DNA of 35,999 bases, taken from the NCBI RefSeq assembly GCF_003350345.1, contig NZ_QNVJ01000007.1:1-35999 (forward strand), given 5' to 3'. Source of the DNA: Alkalilacustris brevis (GTDB taxonomy: Bacteria > Pseudomonadota > Alphaproteobacteria > Rhodobacterales > Rhodobacteraceae). The notes under the pieces are model-generated. The model saw nothing but the letters and a program-made list of their open reading frames with translations, was not told where the DNA came from and ran no database searches. The translations under genes and the position numbers were made by a program. Positions 16,144-27,499 of this stretch are shown one piece after another (the first letter of the stretch is position 1; each line of letters starts with the position of its first letter).

Positions 16144-17349
16144 ATGACCGATTTCTCAGCCACTTTCTCAGACACACGCGCGCTTTTTCACATCCCCGAA
16201 GGTGTGATCTACCTGGACGGCAATTCGCTGGGGCCAATGCCTGTGACGGCGGCGGAACGCGTCCGGCAGGCGGTGCGCGACGAATGGGGCGAGATGCTGA
16301 TCACCGGCTGGAACCGCGCCGGCTGGATGGCCCAGCCCGCCCGCCTTGGCGACCGTATCGCGCGGCTGATCGGGTCCGAGCCGGGCAGCGTGGCGGTGGG
16401 CGACACGCTCTCGATCAAGGTCTATCAGGCCCTGGCCGCCGCGCTGGAGCTGCGCCCCGAGCGCCGCGTGATCCTGTCGGACAGCGGCAATTTTCCCACC
16501 GATCTCTACATGGCCGAGGGGCTGTGCCAGAGCCTTGGGCGCGGCTACCGGCTGCGCACCGTGCCCCCCGAGGAGGTCGCCGCCGCCATCGACGACAGCG
16601 TGGCCGTGCTGATGCTGACCGAGGTCGATTACCGCACCGGGCGCAAGCATGACATGGCCGCGCTGACCGCGCGCGCCCATGCGGCCGGAGCGCTGACACT
16701 GTGGGATCTGGCGCATTCCGCCGGCGCGCTGCCGGTCGATCTGGGCGCGGCGGGGGCCGATTTCGCTGCCGGCTGCACCTACAAGTACCTCAATGGCGGC
16801 CCCGGCGCGCCAGCCTTCATTTATGTCGCGCCCCGCCACGCCGAGGCCGCGCGCGCGGTGCTTTCGGGCTGGCTGGGCCATGCCGCGCCTTTTGCCTTCG
16901 AGCCGTCCTACCGCCCCGCGCAGGGTGCTGAGCGGATGCGCGTGGGTACGCCGCCGGTGCTGCAGATGGCCGCGCTGGAGGCCGCGCTCGATATCTGGGA
17001 CGCGGTGGACATGCACGCGCTGCGCGCGGCCTCGGTCGCGTTGTGCGAACAATTCATCGCCGGGGTCGAGGCCGCCTGCCCCACGCTGACGCTGGCCTCG
17101 CCGCGCAACGCCGACGAACGCGGCAGCCAGGTCAGCTTTCGCCACCCGGAGGGCTACGCCATCATCCAGGCGCTGATCGCCGAAGGGGTGATCGGCGATT
17201 TCCGCGCGCCCGACATTCTGCGGTTCGGCTTCACCCCGCTCTATATCGGCCCCGCCGAGGTTGACGCCGCCACAGCCACCCTTGCACGGGTGATGAAGCA
17301 GCGGCTGTGGGACGATCCGCAATACCGTGTGCGCGCACGCGTCACCTGA
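16144..17349 (+). CDS. kynU: Kynureninase
   Basis: Kynureninase is a PLP enzyme that cleaves kynurenine to anthranilate and alanine in tryptophan breakdown. The 401-residue protein shows VIYLDGNSLGPMP at the N-terminus, then SDSGNFPTDLYM, LTEVDYRTG and LWDLAHSAGALPVDL. The cofactor lysine is Lys214 in CTYKYLNGGPGAPAF, and FRAPDILRFGFTPLY lies near the C-terminus. All are family hallmarks. AAGGA lies before ATG 16144. No kynurenine formamidase or tryptophan dioxygenase is nearby; an AEC transporter follows at 40 bases and may be co-transcribed. Confidence 0.95.
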   Translation: MTDFSATFSDTRALFHIPEGVIYLDGNSLGPMPVTAAERVRQAVRDEWGEMLITGWNRAGWMAQPARLGDRIARLIGSEPGSVAVGDTLSIKVYQALAAALELRPERRVILSDSGNFPTDLYMAEGLCQSLGRGYRLRTVPPEEVAAAIDDSVAVLMLTEVDYRTGRKHDMAALTARAHAAGALTLWDLAHSAGALPVDLGAAGADFAAGCTYKYLNGGPGAPAFIYVAPRHAEAARAVLSGWLGHAAPFAFEPSYRPAQGAERMRVGTPPVLQMAALEAALDIWDAVDMHALRAASVALCEQFIAGVEAACPTLTLASPRNADERGSQVSFRHPEGYAIIQALIAEGVIGDFRAPDILRFGFTPLYIGPAEVDAATATLARVMKQRLWDDPQYRVRARVT

Positions 17350-17388
17350 TCCGCGAGAGGAGCACATGAGCAGGCAGGACCACGACAC

Positions 17389-18312
17389 ATGCTTCTGACC
17401 GTTCTGGCAGCACTTCTGCCGGTGATCCTGCTGATCGGTTTCGGCGCATGGCTGCGGCAGCGCGCCCTGCTGTCCGACGAGTTCTGGCGCCAGGCCGAAT
17501 GGCTGAGCTATTTCGTGCTGCTGCCGGCACTGTTCATCCACGGGCTGGCCACTGCCGACCTGACCGCCGTGCCGCTGGGGCGGATCTTCATGGTGCTGAT
17601 CGGCGCGATCGTGGTCACGGCGGCGGTGATCGTTGCGTTGCGGCGCTGGGTGGCGGTCGATGGCGCGGGGTTCACCTCGGTCTTTCAGGGCGGCATCCGC
17701 TTCAACAACTATGTCGGCGTGATGGTGGCGACGGGCCTCTACGGGGCCGAGGGCACGGCGCTGGCGGCGGTGGCCAATGCCGCCATCGTGCCCACGGTGA
17801 ACATCCTCAGTGTGCTGGCCTTCAGCCATTACAGCGCCGCGCGGGCACAGATGAGCCAGGTGCTGGGAAATCTTGCGCGCAACCCGCTTCTGCTGGCCTG
17901 CGTGCTGGGAATGGTGCTGCAGCAGACCGGGCTGGGCCTGCCCATCGGGGTATCGGGGGCGCTGGGCACGCTCGGGCAGGCCTCACTGGCGCTGGGGCTG
18001 ATCTGCGTGGGGGCGGGGCTGCGGCTGGGGGCGCTGCGCCATCATGGCGCGCCGATCATGGCCTCCAGCGCGTTCAAGTTCGGCCTCTTGCCACTGGTGA
18101 CCTTCGCCGCCTGCCGCCTGGCCGGGCTGAGCGGGATGGAGGCCGTGGTCGTGCTGGTCTTTCAGGCGCTGCCCACGGCGACCTCGTCCTTCATCCTGTC
18201 GCGGCAGATGGGGGGCGATCATGTTCTGATGGCCAATATTATCGCCGTGCAGACATTGCTGGGCACGCTGAGCATTCCGCTGGCCGCGCTCATTGCCGCA
18301 AGCTGGCTCTGA
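17389..18312 (+). CDS. AEC-family (auxin efflux carrier-like) transporter
   Basis: The 307-residue protein is strongly hydrophobic, with about eight to ten membrane segments in two halves. The first half ends near residue 140 and there is a polar loop around 145-155. Family features include LSYFVLLPALFIHGLA, GIRFNNYVGVMVATGLYG, and the C-terminal FQALPTATSSFILSRQMGGD. AEC carriers export or import organic acids or amino-acid derivatives across the inner membrane; the substrate cannot be read from sequence. Adjacent kynU hints at a tryptophan-derived compound, but this is only context. ATG 17389 has AGGCAGGA upstream. A ten-codon frame (17366-17398) with AGGAG before it overlaps this start. 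Confidence 0.85.
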   Translation: MLLTVLAALLPVILLIGFGAWLRQRALLSDEFWRQAEWLSYFVLLPALFIHGLATADLTAVPLGRIFMVLIGAIVVTAAVIVALRRWVAVDGAGFTSVFQGGIRFNNYVGVMVATGLYGAEGTALAAVANAAIVPTVNILSVLAFSHYSAARAQMSQVLGNLARNPLLLACVLGMVLQQTGLGLPIGVSGALGTLGQASLALGLICVGAGLRLGALRHHGAPIMASSAFKFGLLPLVTFAACRLAGLSGMEAVVVLVFQALPTATSSFILSRQMGGDHVLMANIIAVQTLLGTLSIPLAALIAASWL

Positions 18313-18425
18313 CCCGGCGGATCGCCGCCGCCTGACAGAGCCGAGATCGCACCCGGTGTTTGAAATCCGCCGCCGCAGGGCCACCTGTTGTGCAACCACC
18401 TGCACAAGAAAGGAGGACTACCAAC

Positions 18426-19601
18426 ATGTTGACCCCGACACCGCGCAAGACCCGGATGACCGCCACCGTCGCGCTGGCCGCCGTCGCGCTTGGGGCGATG
18501 GCGCTTTCGCCCGCCGAGGCCGAGATTCACGAGGTCGAGATCCTGGCCGAAGGGCTCGAGCACCCCTGGGGGATGACATTTCTGCCCGGTAGCGGCGGCG
18601 ATATCCTGCTGACCGAACGGCCCGGCGCGGTGAAGCTCTGGGAGGCCGAAACCGGCACCCTTCACGAGATTTCCGGCGCGCCCGCGGTTGACGCGCGCCG
18701 TCAGGGCGGGTTGCTCGACATTGCCGTGGCGCCCGATTTCGCACAAAGCGGACTGGTCTACATGACCTGGGCGGGCCGCGTCGATAGCAGCGCCACCACC
18801 ACCCATCTGGGCCGCTCCCGGCTTGACCGCGAGACCGGCGCGCTGCGCGATCTGGAGGTGCTTTTCCAGGTCGGCCCGGCGATGGACTCGCAGGCGCATT
18901 ACGGCTCGCGCATCGTGTTCCATGACGGGCATCTTTTCATGGGCACCGGCGACCGCGGGCAAAAGGATTTCGGCCCCGGCCATATCGCGCAGGATCTGGG
19001 CAGCGAGAACGGCGCGGTGCTGCGGCTGACGCTGGATGGCGGCATCCCCGAGGACAACCCCTTTGTCGATCAGGAGGGTGCCGCCCCCGCGATCTGGTCC
19101 TACGGCCACCGCAACATCCAGGCCATGGCCGTGCATCCCGACAGCGGCGACATCTGGCTGGCCGAACATGGCGAGGCCGGCGGCGACGAGGTGAACCTTG
19201 TCCAGCGCGGCGGCAATTATGGCTGGCCGCTGGCGGCCTTCGGCGTCGATTACCGCACAGGTGAGCCCTTCGCCGACCCGCATCGCGAGGGCGACGGCTT
19301 CATCGCGCCTGCCTATCATTGGGAACCCGGGCGCGAGGATCACTTCCCGCCCTCGGGCATGGCCTTTTACGAGGGCGACGCCTTCCCCGACTGGCAGGGC
19401 CAAATGCTGATCGGCAACCTGTTCCACCAGTATCTGGGGCTGTTCGCGGTGGAGGGCGATCAGGTCGCACCGCCGGAGCGGCTGCTTGAGGGGCAAGGCT
19501 GGCGCATCCGCGATGTGGCCGTCGGGCCCGATGACGGTTTTGTCTATATCATAGTCGATGACGAGGATGCCCCGCTGCTGCGACTTGTGCCCGCAGGGTA
19601 A
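18426..19601 (+). CDS. Periplasmic PQQ-dependent aldose sugar dehydrogenase-like (YliI/GDH-B fold)
   Basis: The 391-residue protein has a signal peptide (RKTR, hydrophobic stretch, cleavage probably after AEA at 30-32), so it is periplasmic. The mature part is the soluble-glucose-dehydrogenase beta-propeller. It shows LEHPWGMTFLP, GGLLDIAVAPDF, GTGDRG, IWSYGHRNIQAMAVHP, WLAEHGEAGGDEVN, GGNYGWP and a C-terminal RIRDVAVGPDDGFVY. These include the family His and the PQQ/calcium region. The expected reaction is oxidation of sugars with PQQ as cofactor. ATG 18426 is chosen for its strong AAAGGAGG site nine bases upstream; the longer frame to 18360 lacks one. No PQQ synthesis genes are in the window. 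Confidence 0.88.
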   Translation: MLTPTPRKTRMTATVALAAVALGAMALSPAEAEIHEVEILAEGLEHPWGMTFLPGSGGDILLTERPGAVKLWEAETGTLHEISGAPAVDARRQGGLLDIAVAPDFAQSGLVYMTWAGRVDSSATTTHLGRSRLDRETGALRDLEVLFQVGPAMDSQAHYGSRIVFHDGHLFMGTGDRGQKDFGPGHIAQDLGSENGAVLRLTLDGGIPEDNPFVDQEGAAPAIWSYGHRNIQAMAVHPDSGDIWLAEHGEAGGDEVNLVQRGGNYGWPLAAFGVDYRTGEPFADPHREGDGFIAPAYHWEPGREDHFPPSGMAFYEGDAFPDWQGQMLIGNLFHQYLGLFAVEGDQVAPPERLLEGQGWRIRDVAVGPDDGFVYIIVDDEDAPLLRLVPAG

Positions 19602-19610
19602 GGCCTTCGC

Positions 19611-19633
19611 CGGCGGCATGGAAACTGCCGCCG
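19611..19633. terminator. Hairpin in the convergent gap, possible bidirectional terminator
   Basis: CGGCGGCA (19611-19618) and TGCCGCCG (19626-19633) form a perfect eight-base stem around a seven-base loop. It lies between the stops of the sugar dehydrogenase and HMG-CoA lyase genes. There is no T-run, so termination efficiency is uncertain. Confidence 0.5.
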
Positions 19634-19634
19634 C

Positions 19635-20549
19635 TCACCCCGCTTGCGCGGCGCGCAGCGCCTGTGATGTGCGCGAGGCCGGCGGGCGGCCCAGCAGGTC
19701 GGATATCCGCCAGCCCACCTGCGCCAGCCGGGCCAGATCTACGCCGGTTTCCACCCCCATGCCATCCAGCATGTAGACCAGATCCTCGGTGGCCAGGTTA
19801 CCGCTGGCCCCGGCGGCATAGGGGCAGCCGCCCAGCCCGGCCACCGAGGCATCGACCGTGGCGATCCCCTGATCGAGCACCGCAAGCACATTGGCCAGCG
19901 CCTGGCCGCGCGTGTCGTGGAAATGCACGGCCAGCCGGTCTGCCGGCACCTGCCGGGCCACGGCCCCCACCATCGCGCGGGCCTGCAGTGGGGTGCCCAC
20001 GCCAATGGTGTCGCCCAAGGATATCTCGTAGCAGCCCAGCGCGGCCAGTTCGGCCGCCACTTCGGCCACCCGCGCGGGATCGACTTCGCCCTCATAGGGG
20101 CAGCCCAGCACGCAAGAGACATAGCCGCGCACCCGCCAGCCGCGCGCGCGCGCGGCAGCGACAACGGGGGAAAATCGCGCAAGACTCTCGGTGATCGAAC
20201 AGTTTATGTTTCGCATTGAAAATGCCTCGGAAGCCGCTGCAAAAACAGCGATTTCTTCGACTCCTTCAGCGCGCGCGGCAGCATCGAGCCCTTTCATATT
20301 CGGCACAAGCACCGGGTAGGACACCCCCGCATCCCGGCGCAGCCCGGCCAGCACCTCGGTGGTGCCCGCCATCTGCGGCACCCAGCGCGGCGAGACGAAG
20401 CTGCCCGCCTCGATCACCCGCAGGCCCGCATCGGCCAGCCCCTCGATCAGGGCGATCCGCTCGGCCACGGGGATATCGCGCGGCTCGTTCTGGAGCCCGT
20501 CGCGGGGGCCGACCTCGACGATCTTCACGGCGGGGGGAAAGGAGGGCAT
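19635..20549 (-). CDS. liuE: Hydroxymethylglutaryl-CoA lyase
   Basis: This enzyme cleaves 3-hydroxy-3-methylglutaryl-CoA to acetoacetate and acetyl-CoA, the final step of leucine and isovalerate catabolism. The 304-residue TIM-barrel protein shows VGPRDGLQNE (Arg16, Asp17), IEAGSFVSPRWVPQMA, FAAASEAFSMRNIN, HFHDTRGQALAN (metal histidines) and GLGGCPYAAGASGNLATEDL with the mobile-loop Cys242. GGAG lies seven bases before ATG 20549. It is the last gene of the nine-gene operon, 33 bases after the carboxylase alpha gene. Confidence 0.95.
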   Translation of the reverse strand: MPSFPPAVKIVEVGPRDGLQNEPRDIPVAERIALIEGLADAGLRVIEAGSFVSPRWVPQMAGTTEVLAGLRRDAGVSYPVLVPNMKGLDAAARAEGVEEIAVFAAASEAFSMRNINCSITESLARFSPVVAAARARGWRVRGYVSCVLGCPYEGEVDPARVAEVAAELAALGCYEISLGDTIGVGTPLQARAMVGAVARQVPADRLAVHFHDTRGQALANVLAVLDQGIATVDASVAGLGGCPYAAGASGNLATEDLVYMLDGMGVETGVDLARLAQVGWRISDLLGRPPASRTSQALRAAQAG

Positions 20550-20582
20550 GGCGCGTGCTCCGTGCTGATATCTGCGATCCGC

Positions 20583-22592
<2,010 letters not shown>

Positions 22593-22598
22593 GCGGTT

Positions 22599-23384
22599 TC
22601 AGCCCCCAGTCCAGGAAGGTTTGCGTTTATCCAGAAAGGCGGTGAGCCCCTCCTGCCCCTCGGGCGAGACCCGGATCGCGGCAATGCGTTGTGCGGTATC
22701 ATCCAGCAGCGCGCCGTCGATGGGCCGGAAGGCCACTGCCTCGATCAGCGCCTTGGCCTGGGCCAGCGCCTGCGGGCCGCCTTGCAGGAGTGCGTCGCAC
22801 AGGGCCTCGGTCGCCGCGTCCAGATCCTCGGCCAGCTCATGCACAAGGCCCAGCCGGTGGGCCTCGGCGGCAGAAAACCGCTCGGCGCTCAGGAAATAGC
22901 GGCGGCAGGCGCGCGGGCCGATGGCCGCCGCCACATGCGGCGAGATCGCCGCCGGGATCAGGCCCAGCCGCACCTCGGACAGGCAGAAACTGGCGCGCGG
23001 GCTGGCCAGCGCGATGTCGCAGGCCGCGACCAGCCCGACACCGCCGCCGAAGGCCGCGCCCTGCACCCGCGCGATCACCGGCTTGGGACAGGTGGCGATC
23101 GCCTCGAGCATATCGGCCAGGGCGCGCGCATCCGCGGCATTCTCTTCGGCGCTGTAGCCGGCCATGCGGCGCATCCAGTTCAGATCGGCGCCCGCCGAAA
23201 AGCTTTTGCCACTTGCGGCCAGCACCACCACGCGCACAGACGCATCCGATGCCAGTGCACGAAATGCCTGCGCCAGCCGGGCGATCAGGGCATCGTCAAA
23301 GGCATTGTGCAGCGCGGGCCGGTTGAGCGTGAGCGTGCAGATACCACGCGCATCGGTGGAACTGAGCAGGGTGTCGTCATTCAT
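22599..23384 (-). CDS. liuC: Enoyl-CoA hydratase family, likely methylglutaconyl-CoA hydratase
   Basis: The 261-residue crotonase shows TLTLNRPALHNAFDDALI, SGKSFSAGADLNWMRRM (oxyanion-hole region), and AAFGGGVGLVAACDIALASP with the second oxyanion glycine. It also has the FCLSEVRLGLIPAAISPHV active-site segment with the expected Glu. In the liu pathway it hydrates 3-methylglutaconyl-CoA to HMG-CoA. Specificity follows from its position between the two carboxylase genes; general crotonases look alike. ATG 23384 has GAGG at good spacing; the frame extends five codons further without a better site. Confidence 0.88.
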   Translation of the reverse strand: MNDDTLLSSTDARGICTLTLNRPALHNAFDDALIARLAQAFRALASDASVRVVVLAASGKSFSAGADLNWMRRMAGYSAEENAADARALADMLEAIATCPKPVIARVQGAAFGGGVGLVAACDIALASPRASFCLSEVRLGLIPAAISPHVAAAIGPRACRRYFLSAERFSAAEAHRLGLVHELAEDLDAATEALCDALLQGGPQALAQAKALIEAVAFRPIDGALLDDTAQRIAAIRVSPEGQEGLTAFLDKRKPSWTGG

Positions 23385-23411
23385 GGCCTGACCTCGCAAA
23401 ACAGCATGGCG

Positions 23412-25022
23412 TTACATCCGGAAGACACCATAGCGCGTTTCTTCAACCGGGGCATTGAGCGCCGCCGACAGCCCCAGCCCCAACACCATGCGGGTATCGG
23501 CCGGGTCGATCACCCCGTCATCCCACAACCGCGCACTGGCGTAATAGGGGTGACCCTGGGTTTCGTATTGCGCGCGGATCGGGGCCTTGAAGGCCTCTTC
23601 CTCCTCAGGGCTCCAGTTGCCGCCGCGCCCCTCGATCCCGTCGCGGCGCACGGTGGCCAGAACGGTCGCGGCCTGCTCGCCCCCCATGACCGAAATGCGC
23701 GCATTGGGCCACATCCACAGAAAGCGCGGGCCATAGGCGCGCCCGCACATGCCGTAATTCCCCGCCCCGAACGAGCCGCCCACGATCATCGTGAGCTTCG
23801 GCACCGAGGCGCAGGAAACAGCGGTGACCATCTTGGCCCCGTCCTTGGCGATGCCGCCGGTCTCGTATTTGCGCCCGACCATGAAGCCTGTGATGTTTTG
23901 CAAGAATATCAGCGGGATACGGCGCTGATTGCACAGCTCCACGAAATGCGTGCCCTTGAGCGCGCTTTCCGAAAACAGGATGCCGTTATTGGCCACGATC
24001 CCCACCGGCATCCCGAACAGCCGGGCAAAGCCGCAGATCAGCGTCGTGCCGTATTGCGCCTTGAACTCATCCAGCCGCGAGCCATCGACCACGCGCGCGA
24101 TCACCTCGCGGATATCAAAAGGCTTGCGCGCATCGGCAGGGATGACGCCATGCAGTTCAGCGGGGTCGTAGGCCGGTGCCTCGGCGGGCCCGAGCGCGAT
24201 ACCGGGCCGTTTCTCGCGGTTGAGGTTGGCGACGATGCGCCGGGCGATGGCCAGCGCGTGATCGTCATCCTCGGCCAGGTGGTCAGTCACACCAGAGGTG
24301 CGACAATGCACATCGGCGCCGCCCAGATCCTCGGCGCTGACCACTTCGCCGGTGGCGGCCTTGACCAGCGGCGGGCCGCCCAGAAAGATCGTGCCGGTGC
24401 CGCGCACGATGATGCTTTCGTCGCACATCGCGGGCACATAGGCGCCGCCGGCGGTGCAACTGCCCATCACCACGGCGATCTGGGGGATGCCGCGCGCGCT
24501 CATCTGTGCCTGGTTGTAGAAGATGCGGCCGAAATGGTCCTTGTCGGGGAAAACCTCGTCCTGCAGCGGCAGGAAAGCGCCGCCCGAATCCACCAGATAG
24601 AGGCAGGGCAGGTTGTTCTCGAGCGCGATTTCCTGCGCGCGCAGGTGTTTCTTGACGGTCAGCGGGTAATAGGTGCCGCCCTTCACCGTCGCGTCATTGG
24701 CCACGATCATGCATTCCGCGCCCATGACGCGCCCGATCCCGGTGATCAGCCCCGCCGCGGGCACCTCGTCGCCCGCATAGACGCCATGCGCGGCCAGTTG
24801 CGACAGTTCCAGAAACGGTGCACCAATGTCGAGCAGCCGGGTGATGCGGTCGCGCGGCAGCAGTTTGCCGCGGGCCTCGTGGCGCGCCCGCGCAGCCTCG
24901 CCGCCGCCCAGGGCGATGCGGTCCACGGTCTGGCGCAGGTCGTCCACCAGCGCGGTCATGTGCTCGCGATTGGCGGCAAAGGCCTCGGAGCGCGGGTTTA
25001 TCAGCGAAGTGATGGCAGTCAT
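23412..25022 (-). CDS. liuB: 3-Methylcrotonyl-CoA carboxylase beta subunit (carboxyltransferase)
   Basis: The 536-residue carboxyltransferase transfers CO2 from biotin to the acyl-CoA. It shows [98 protein letters not shown] and [16 protein letters not shown], all MCC-beta hallmarks. Length matches the family. The ribosome site before ATG 25022 is weak. It lies 57 bases after dctM and 27 bases before liuC. Isovaleryl-CoA dehydrogenase, which usually precedes this gene in liu clusters, is not present here. Confidence 0.94.
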   Translation of the reverse strand: MTAITSLINPRSEAFAANREHMTALVDDLRQTVDRIALGGGEAARARHEARGKLLPRDRITRLLDIGAPFLELSQLAAHGVYAGDEVPAAGLITGIGRVMGAECMIVANDATVKGGTYYPLTVKKHLRAQEIALENNLPCLYLVDSGGAFLPLQDEVFPDKDHFGRIFYNQAQMSARGIPQIAVVMGSCTAGGAYVPAMCDESIIVRGTGTIFLGGPPLVKAATGEVVSAEDLGGADVHCRTSGVTDHLAEDDDHALAIARRIVANLNREKRPGIALGPAEAPAYDPAELHGVIPADARKPFDIREVIARVVDGSRLDEFKAQYGTTLICGFARLFGMPVGIVANNGILFSESALKGTHFVELCNQRRIPLIFLQNITGFMVGRKYETGGIAKDGAKMVTAVSCASVPKLTMIVGGSFGAGNYGMCGRAYGPRFLWMWPNARISVMGGEQAATVLATVRRDGIEGRGGNWSPEEEEAFKAPIRAQYETQGHPYYASARLWDDGVIDPADTRMVLGLGLSAALNAPVEETRYGVFRM

Positions 25023-25079
25023 GCGGGCATGGTCCGTCCTGAATGGCTGGCTTTCGGGGTTACGGGCGGCATCGGCACC

Positions 25080-26366
25080 TCACATCATCAGCCCGGGCAG
25101 CCACAAGGTCAGCTGCGGAAAGGCGATCAGCATCAGCAGCACCACCATCTCAACCGCGATGAAGGGCAAGAGCCCGCGGAAAATCTTGCGCAGCGGCACC
25201 TTGGTCTGGGCGGAGGTGACATAGGCATTCAGCCCCAGCGGCGGCGTCAGCAGGCCGATCTCGACGGTCTTGGTGACGATGATGCCGAACCAGATCGCAT
25301 CGAAGCCCAGCGCCATCGCGGCGGGGAACGCCAGCGGCATGGCCAGCGACAGGATCGCAAGCTGGTCCATCAACATGCCCATTACCAGCAGGATCAGCAC
25401 CATGATCGCCAGGATCGTCCAGCGCGACAGCTCGGTTTCGGCCAGGGCCACCAGAATGGCCTGCGTAACACCGGTGAAGGCGAGGTAATTGGCAAAGATC
25501 GACGAACACACGATGATCGCGATGATCATCACCGTCGCCCGGATCGCCCGGCTGAGCGAACTGCCCAGCGCACTCATCTTCAGCGTGCGCTGGCACAACA
25601 CGATCAGGAATGCGCCCAGAACGCCCAGGCCCGCCGCCTCGGTCGGCGAGGTCAGCCCGCCATAGATCGCCCCGATCACCGCAAGGATCAGCAGCACCAT
25701 CGGGATCACATTGCCGCTGACGCGGACCGCATGACCCAGCCTGAAAGGCTCGCCCTTGGGGGCGTAATCGGTGCGCTCGGCGATGATCTTGATCACCACC
25801 ACAAGCCCCAGCGCCGTCAGCAGCCCCGGCACGATCCCGGCGATGAACAGCCGGCCGATCGAGGTTTCGGTCAGCACGCCGTAAACCACCAGCACGATGC
25901 TGGGCGGCACCACCACGGCAAGCGTGCCGCCCACGCTGACCACCGCGGCGGCCAGCCGGTCATCATAGCCGTGGCGGCGCATCTCAGGGAACGCCGAAGA
26001 GGCCATCGCCGCAGTCGAGGCGGTGGAACTGCCAACCAGAGCAGCCAGCAGCACCGAGGCCCCCACCGTGGCCATTGCCAGCCCGCCCTTCACATGCCCG
26101 ATCCAGGCCTGGCAGGCGATGATGGCGCGGCGCGTCACATCGCCCGAGGTCAGGATCTCGGCCATCAGGATGAACAACGGGATCGCCACCAGGATGAAGG
26201 AGGACGATTTGTCGAAAAACGCCCGGTCCAGCACCGAAAGCGCCGGCATTGGCCCCAGTTGCATGGCCAGCCCGACAAAGCCGGTGATCCCCATCGCGAA
26301 GGCGATCGGCATCCGCAACACCATCAGGATGGCCAGCACGATCAGCAGGAGAAAGAAGGTCAGCAT
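25080..26366 (-). CDS. dctM: TRAP transporter large permease subunit
   Basis: The 428-residue protein is a DctM-type permease with about eleven to twelve membrane segments. It starts MLTFFLLLIVLAILMVLRMP and contains the family blocks FILVAIPLFILMAEIL, GSSTASTAAM, GGTLAVVVPPSIVLVVYG, TSPTEAAGLGVLGAF and LLTPPLGLNAYV. It forms the sodium-driven channel of a tripartite transporter with DctQ and DctP. A short GAGG lies before ATG 26366. It comes after dctP and directly before liuB, which ties uptake to the liu enzymes. Confidence 0.95.
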   Translation of the reverse strand: MLTFFLLLIVLAILMVLRMPIAFAMGITGFVGLAMQLGPMPALSVLDRAFFDKSSSFILVAIPLFILMAEILTSGDVTRRAIIACQAWIGHVKGGLAMATVGASVLLAALVGSSTASTAAMASSAFPEMRRHGYDDRLAAAVVSVGGTLAVVVPPSIVLVVYGVLTETSIGRLFIAGIVPGLLTALGLVVVIKIIAERTDYAPKGEPFRLGHAVRVSGNVIPMVLLILAVIGAIYGGLTSPTEAAGLGVLGAFLIVLCQRTLKMSALGSSLSRAIRATVMIIAIIVCSSIFANYLAFTGVTQAILVALAETELSRWTILAIMVLILLVMGMLMDQLAILSLAMPLAFPAAMALGFDAIWFGIIVTKTVEIGLLTPPLGLNAYVTSAQTKVPLRKIFRGLLPFIAVEMVVLLMLIAFPQLTLWLPGLMM

Positions 26367-26392
26367 CCGGCCTCGCAGTCGGGGTGAGAGGG

Positions 26393-26417
26393 GGGCGCGG
26401 CAGGGATTGCCGCGCCC
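26393..26417 (-). other. Intercistronic hairpin between dctP and dctM
   Basis: GGGCGCGGC and GCCGCGCCC form a perfect nine-base stem with a seven-base loop, in the 81-base gap after the dctP stop. There is no T-run. Such a hairpin can protect the upstream message, giving more binding protein than permease; this is a role known from other transporter operons and is inferred here. Confidence 0.65.
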
Positions 26418-26447
26418 GAGGGTTCAGGTGAGTGGTGGCCTGGCTGC

Positions 26448-27455
26448 TCAGCCGCCGGTCAGTTCGCGGTAACGCGCCAACACGGCGCGGGCCGTGTCGC
26501 TGCCGCGTCCGATCCGGTTGACCCAGTCTTCCGCAACCTCGGTCATCGCCTCGGTCAGCGCGGCGAGTTCCTCGTCGCTCAGGCTGTAGATCTCGACCCC
26601 TTGCGCGGCCCAGTCGGCCAGGAAACCCGCGATCGATTCATCCTGCGCGCGCGCGACATGAATGGCGGTTTCGTTCCCCTGCTCGATCATGGCCTGCTGC
26701 ACCTCTTCGGGCAGGGCCTCGAACATGTCCTTGCGGGCGACCATGACAAAGCTGTAGCCGCCGAACGAGCCGTTTTCCGAAATATGGGTCACGACCTCCT
26801 GCAGGTTGTAGGCCGCGACCGAGGCCAGCGGGAACAGGATGCCGTCCAGCCGCCCGCGTTCGACCGCGGTGTAGACCTCGGGGCCGGGGATCGAGACCCC
26901 CACGCCGCCAAGGCTGCGCGCGGTCATCGCCTGGGTGGAGCCTGATGTGCGGATATTCAGGTTGGCCCAGTCCTCGGGCATTCCAAGCCGCTTTTGCGCC
27001 AGCACCTGATAAGGCGGCAGCACAAAGCCGAACAGCGGCACCACCCCTGTTGCAAGGATCTCGTCGCGCAGCGGCCCCTCGGCCAGCATCTCCTGGATCG
27101 CTTCTGTGCCCTCCACCGCGCTGCCATAAAAGCCCGGCAGGCCAACGACCGAGTTCATCGGCAGGGTTTCCCCGTGATAGATGGTGCCCACCAGCGCCAC
27201 ATCGAGAATGCCGCTTTCCACCGCATCGAGCAGCGCCGCGGCGCGTGCGGCCTGCTCCGACGGGAAATGCTGGAACGTGACGGCGCCGCCGGTGGCCTCT
27301 TCGACGGCGGCGATCCAGCGGGTCGTGCCCTCTTTCGACACGATATGCGTGGTTGACTGGAAATCGCCAAGCCGCAGTTGTTGCGCCTGGGCGAGGCCTG
27401 CGGACAACGCCATCGCGCAGGCCGCCATGCTGGCTAGGGTTTTTACAAGTTTCAT
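26448..27455 (-). CDS. dctP: TRAP transporter substrate-binding protein
   Basis: The 335-residue protein has a signal peptide (MKLVKTLASMAACAMALSAG, cleavage likely after AQA at 22-24), so it is periplasmic. The mature domain follows the DctP pattern: HIVSKEGTTRWIAAVEEATGG, HFPSEQAARAAALLDAVESG, and LNIRTSGSTQAMTARSLGG with the conserved arginine that binds the ligand carboxylate. AVERGRLDGILFP and the C-terminal helices follow. The ligand is therefore a carboxylic acid; which one cannot be read from sequence. GGGAGGAG precedes ATG 27455, a strong site; the longer frame to 27611 overlaps dctQ and is not used. Confidence 0.93.
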   Translation of the reverse strand: MKLVKTLASMAACAMALSAGLAQAQQLRLGDFQSTTHIVSKEGTTRWIAAVEEATGGAVTFQHFPSEQAARAAALLDAVESGILDVALVGTIYHGETLPMNSVVGLPGFYGSAVEGTEAIQEMLAEGPLRDEILATGVVPLFGFVLPPYQVLAQKRLGMPEDWANLNIRTSGSTQAMTARSLGGVGVSIPGPEVYTAVERGRLDGILFPLASVAAYNLQEVVTHISENGSFGGYSFVMVARKDMFEALPEEVQQAMIEQGNETAIHVARAQDESIAGFLADWAAQGVEIYSLSDEELAALTEAMTEVAEDWVNRIGRGSDTARAVLARYRELTGG

Positions 27456-27499
27456 CTGGTTCTCCTCCCTGGAAACTCTGGAATCGTAGTGGGGTTTTG

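Noticed and set aside
15924-16175. Minus-strand frame of 83 codons containing RRGYFRHSEGQG
   Set aside because: The peptide is a translation of the dispersed repeat; a similar string (RRGYFSHSEGAG) appears from the copy at 6004.
16168-17829. Minus-strand open frame of 553 codons
   Set aside because: Antisense to kynU and the AEC transporter, both of which show strong family motifs on the plus strand.
22689-26387. Plus-strand open frame of 1232 codons
   Set aside because: It lies antisense to liuC, liuB and dctM. It is rich in His, Gln, Arg and Gly, as expected from the shadow of GC-rich codon use, and has no recognisable domain.
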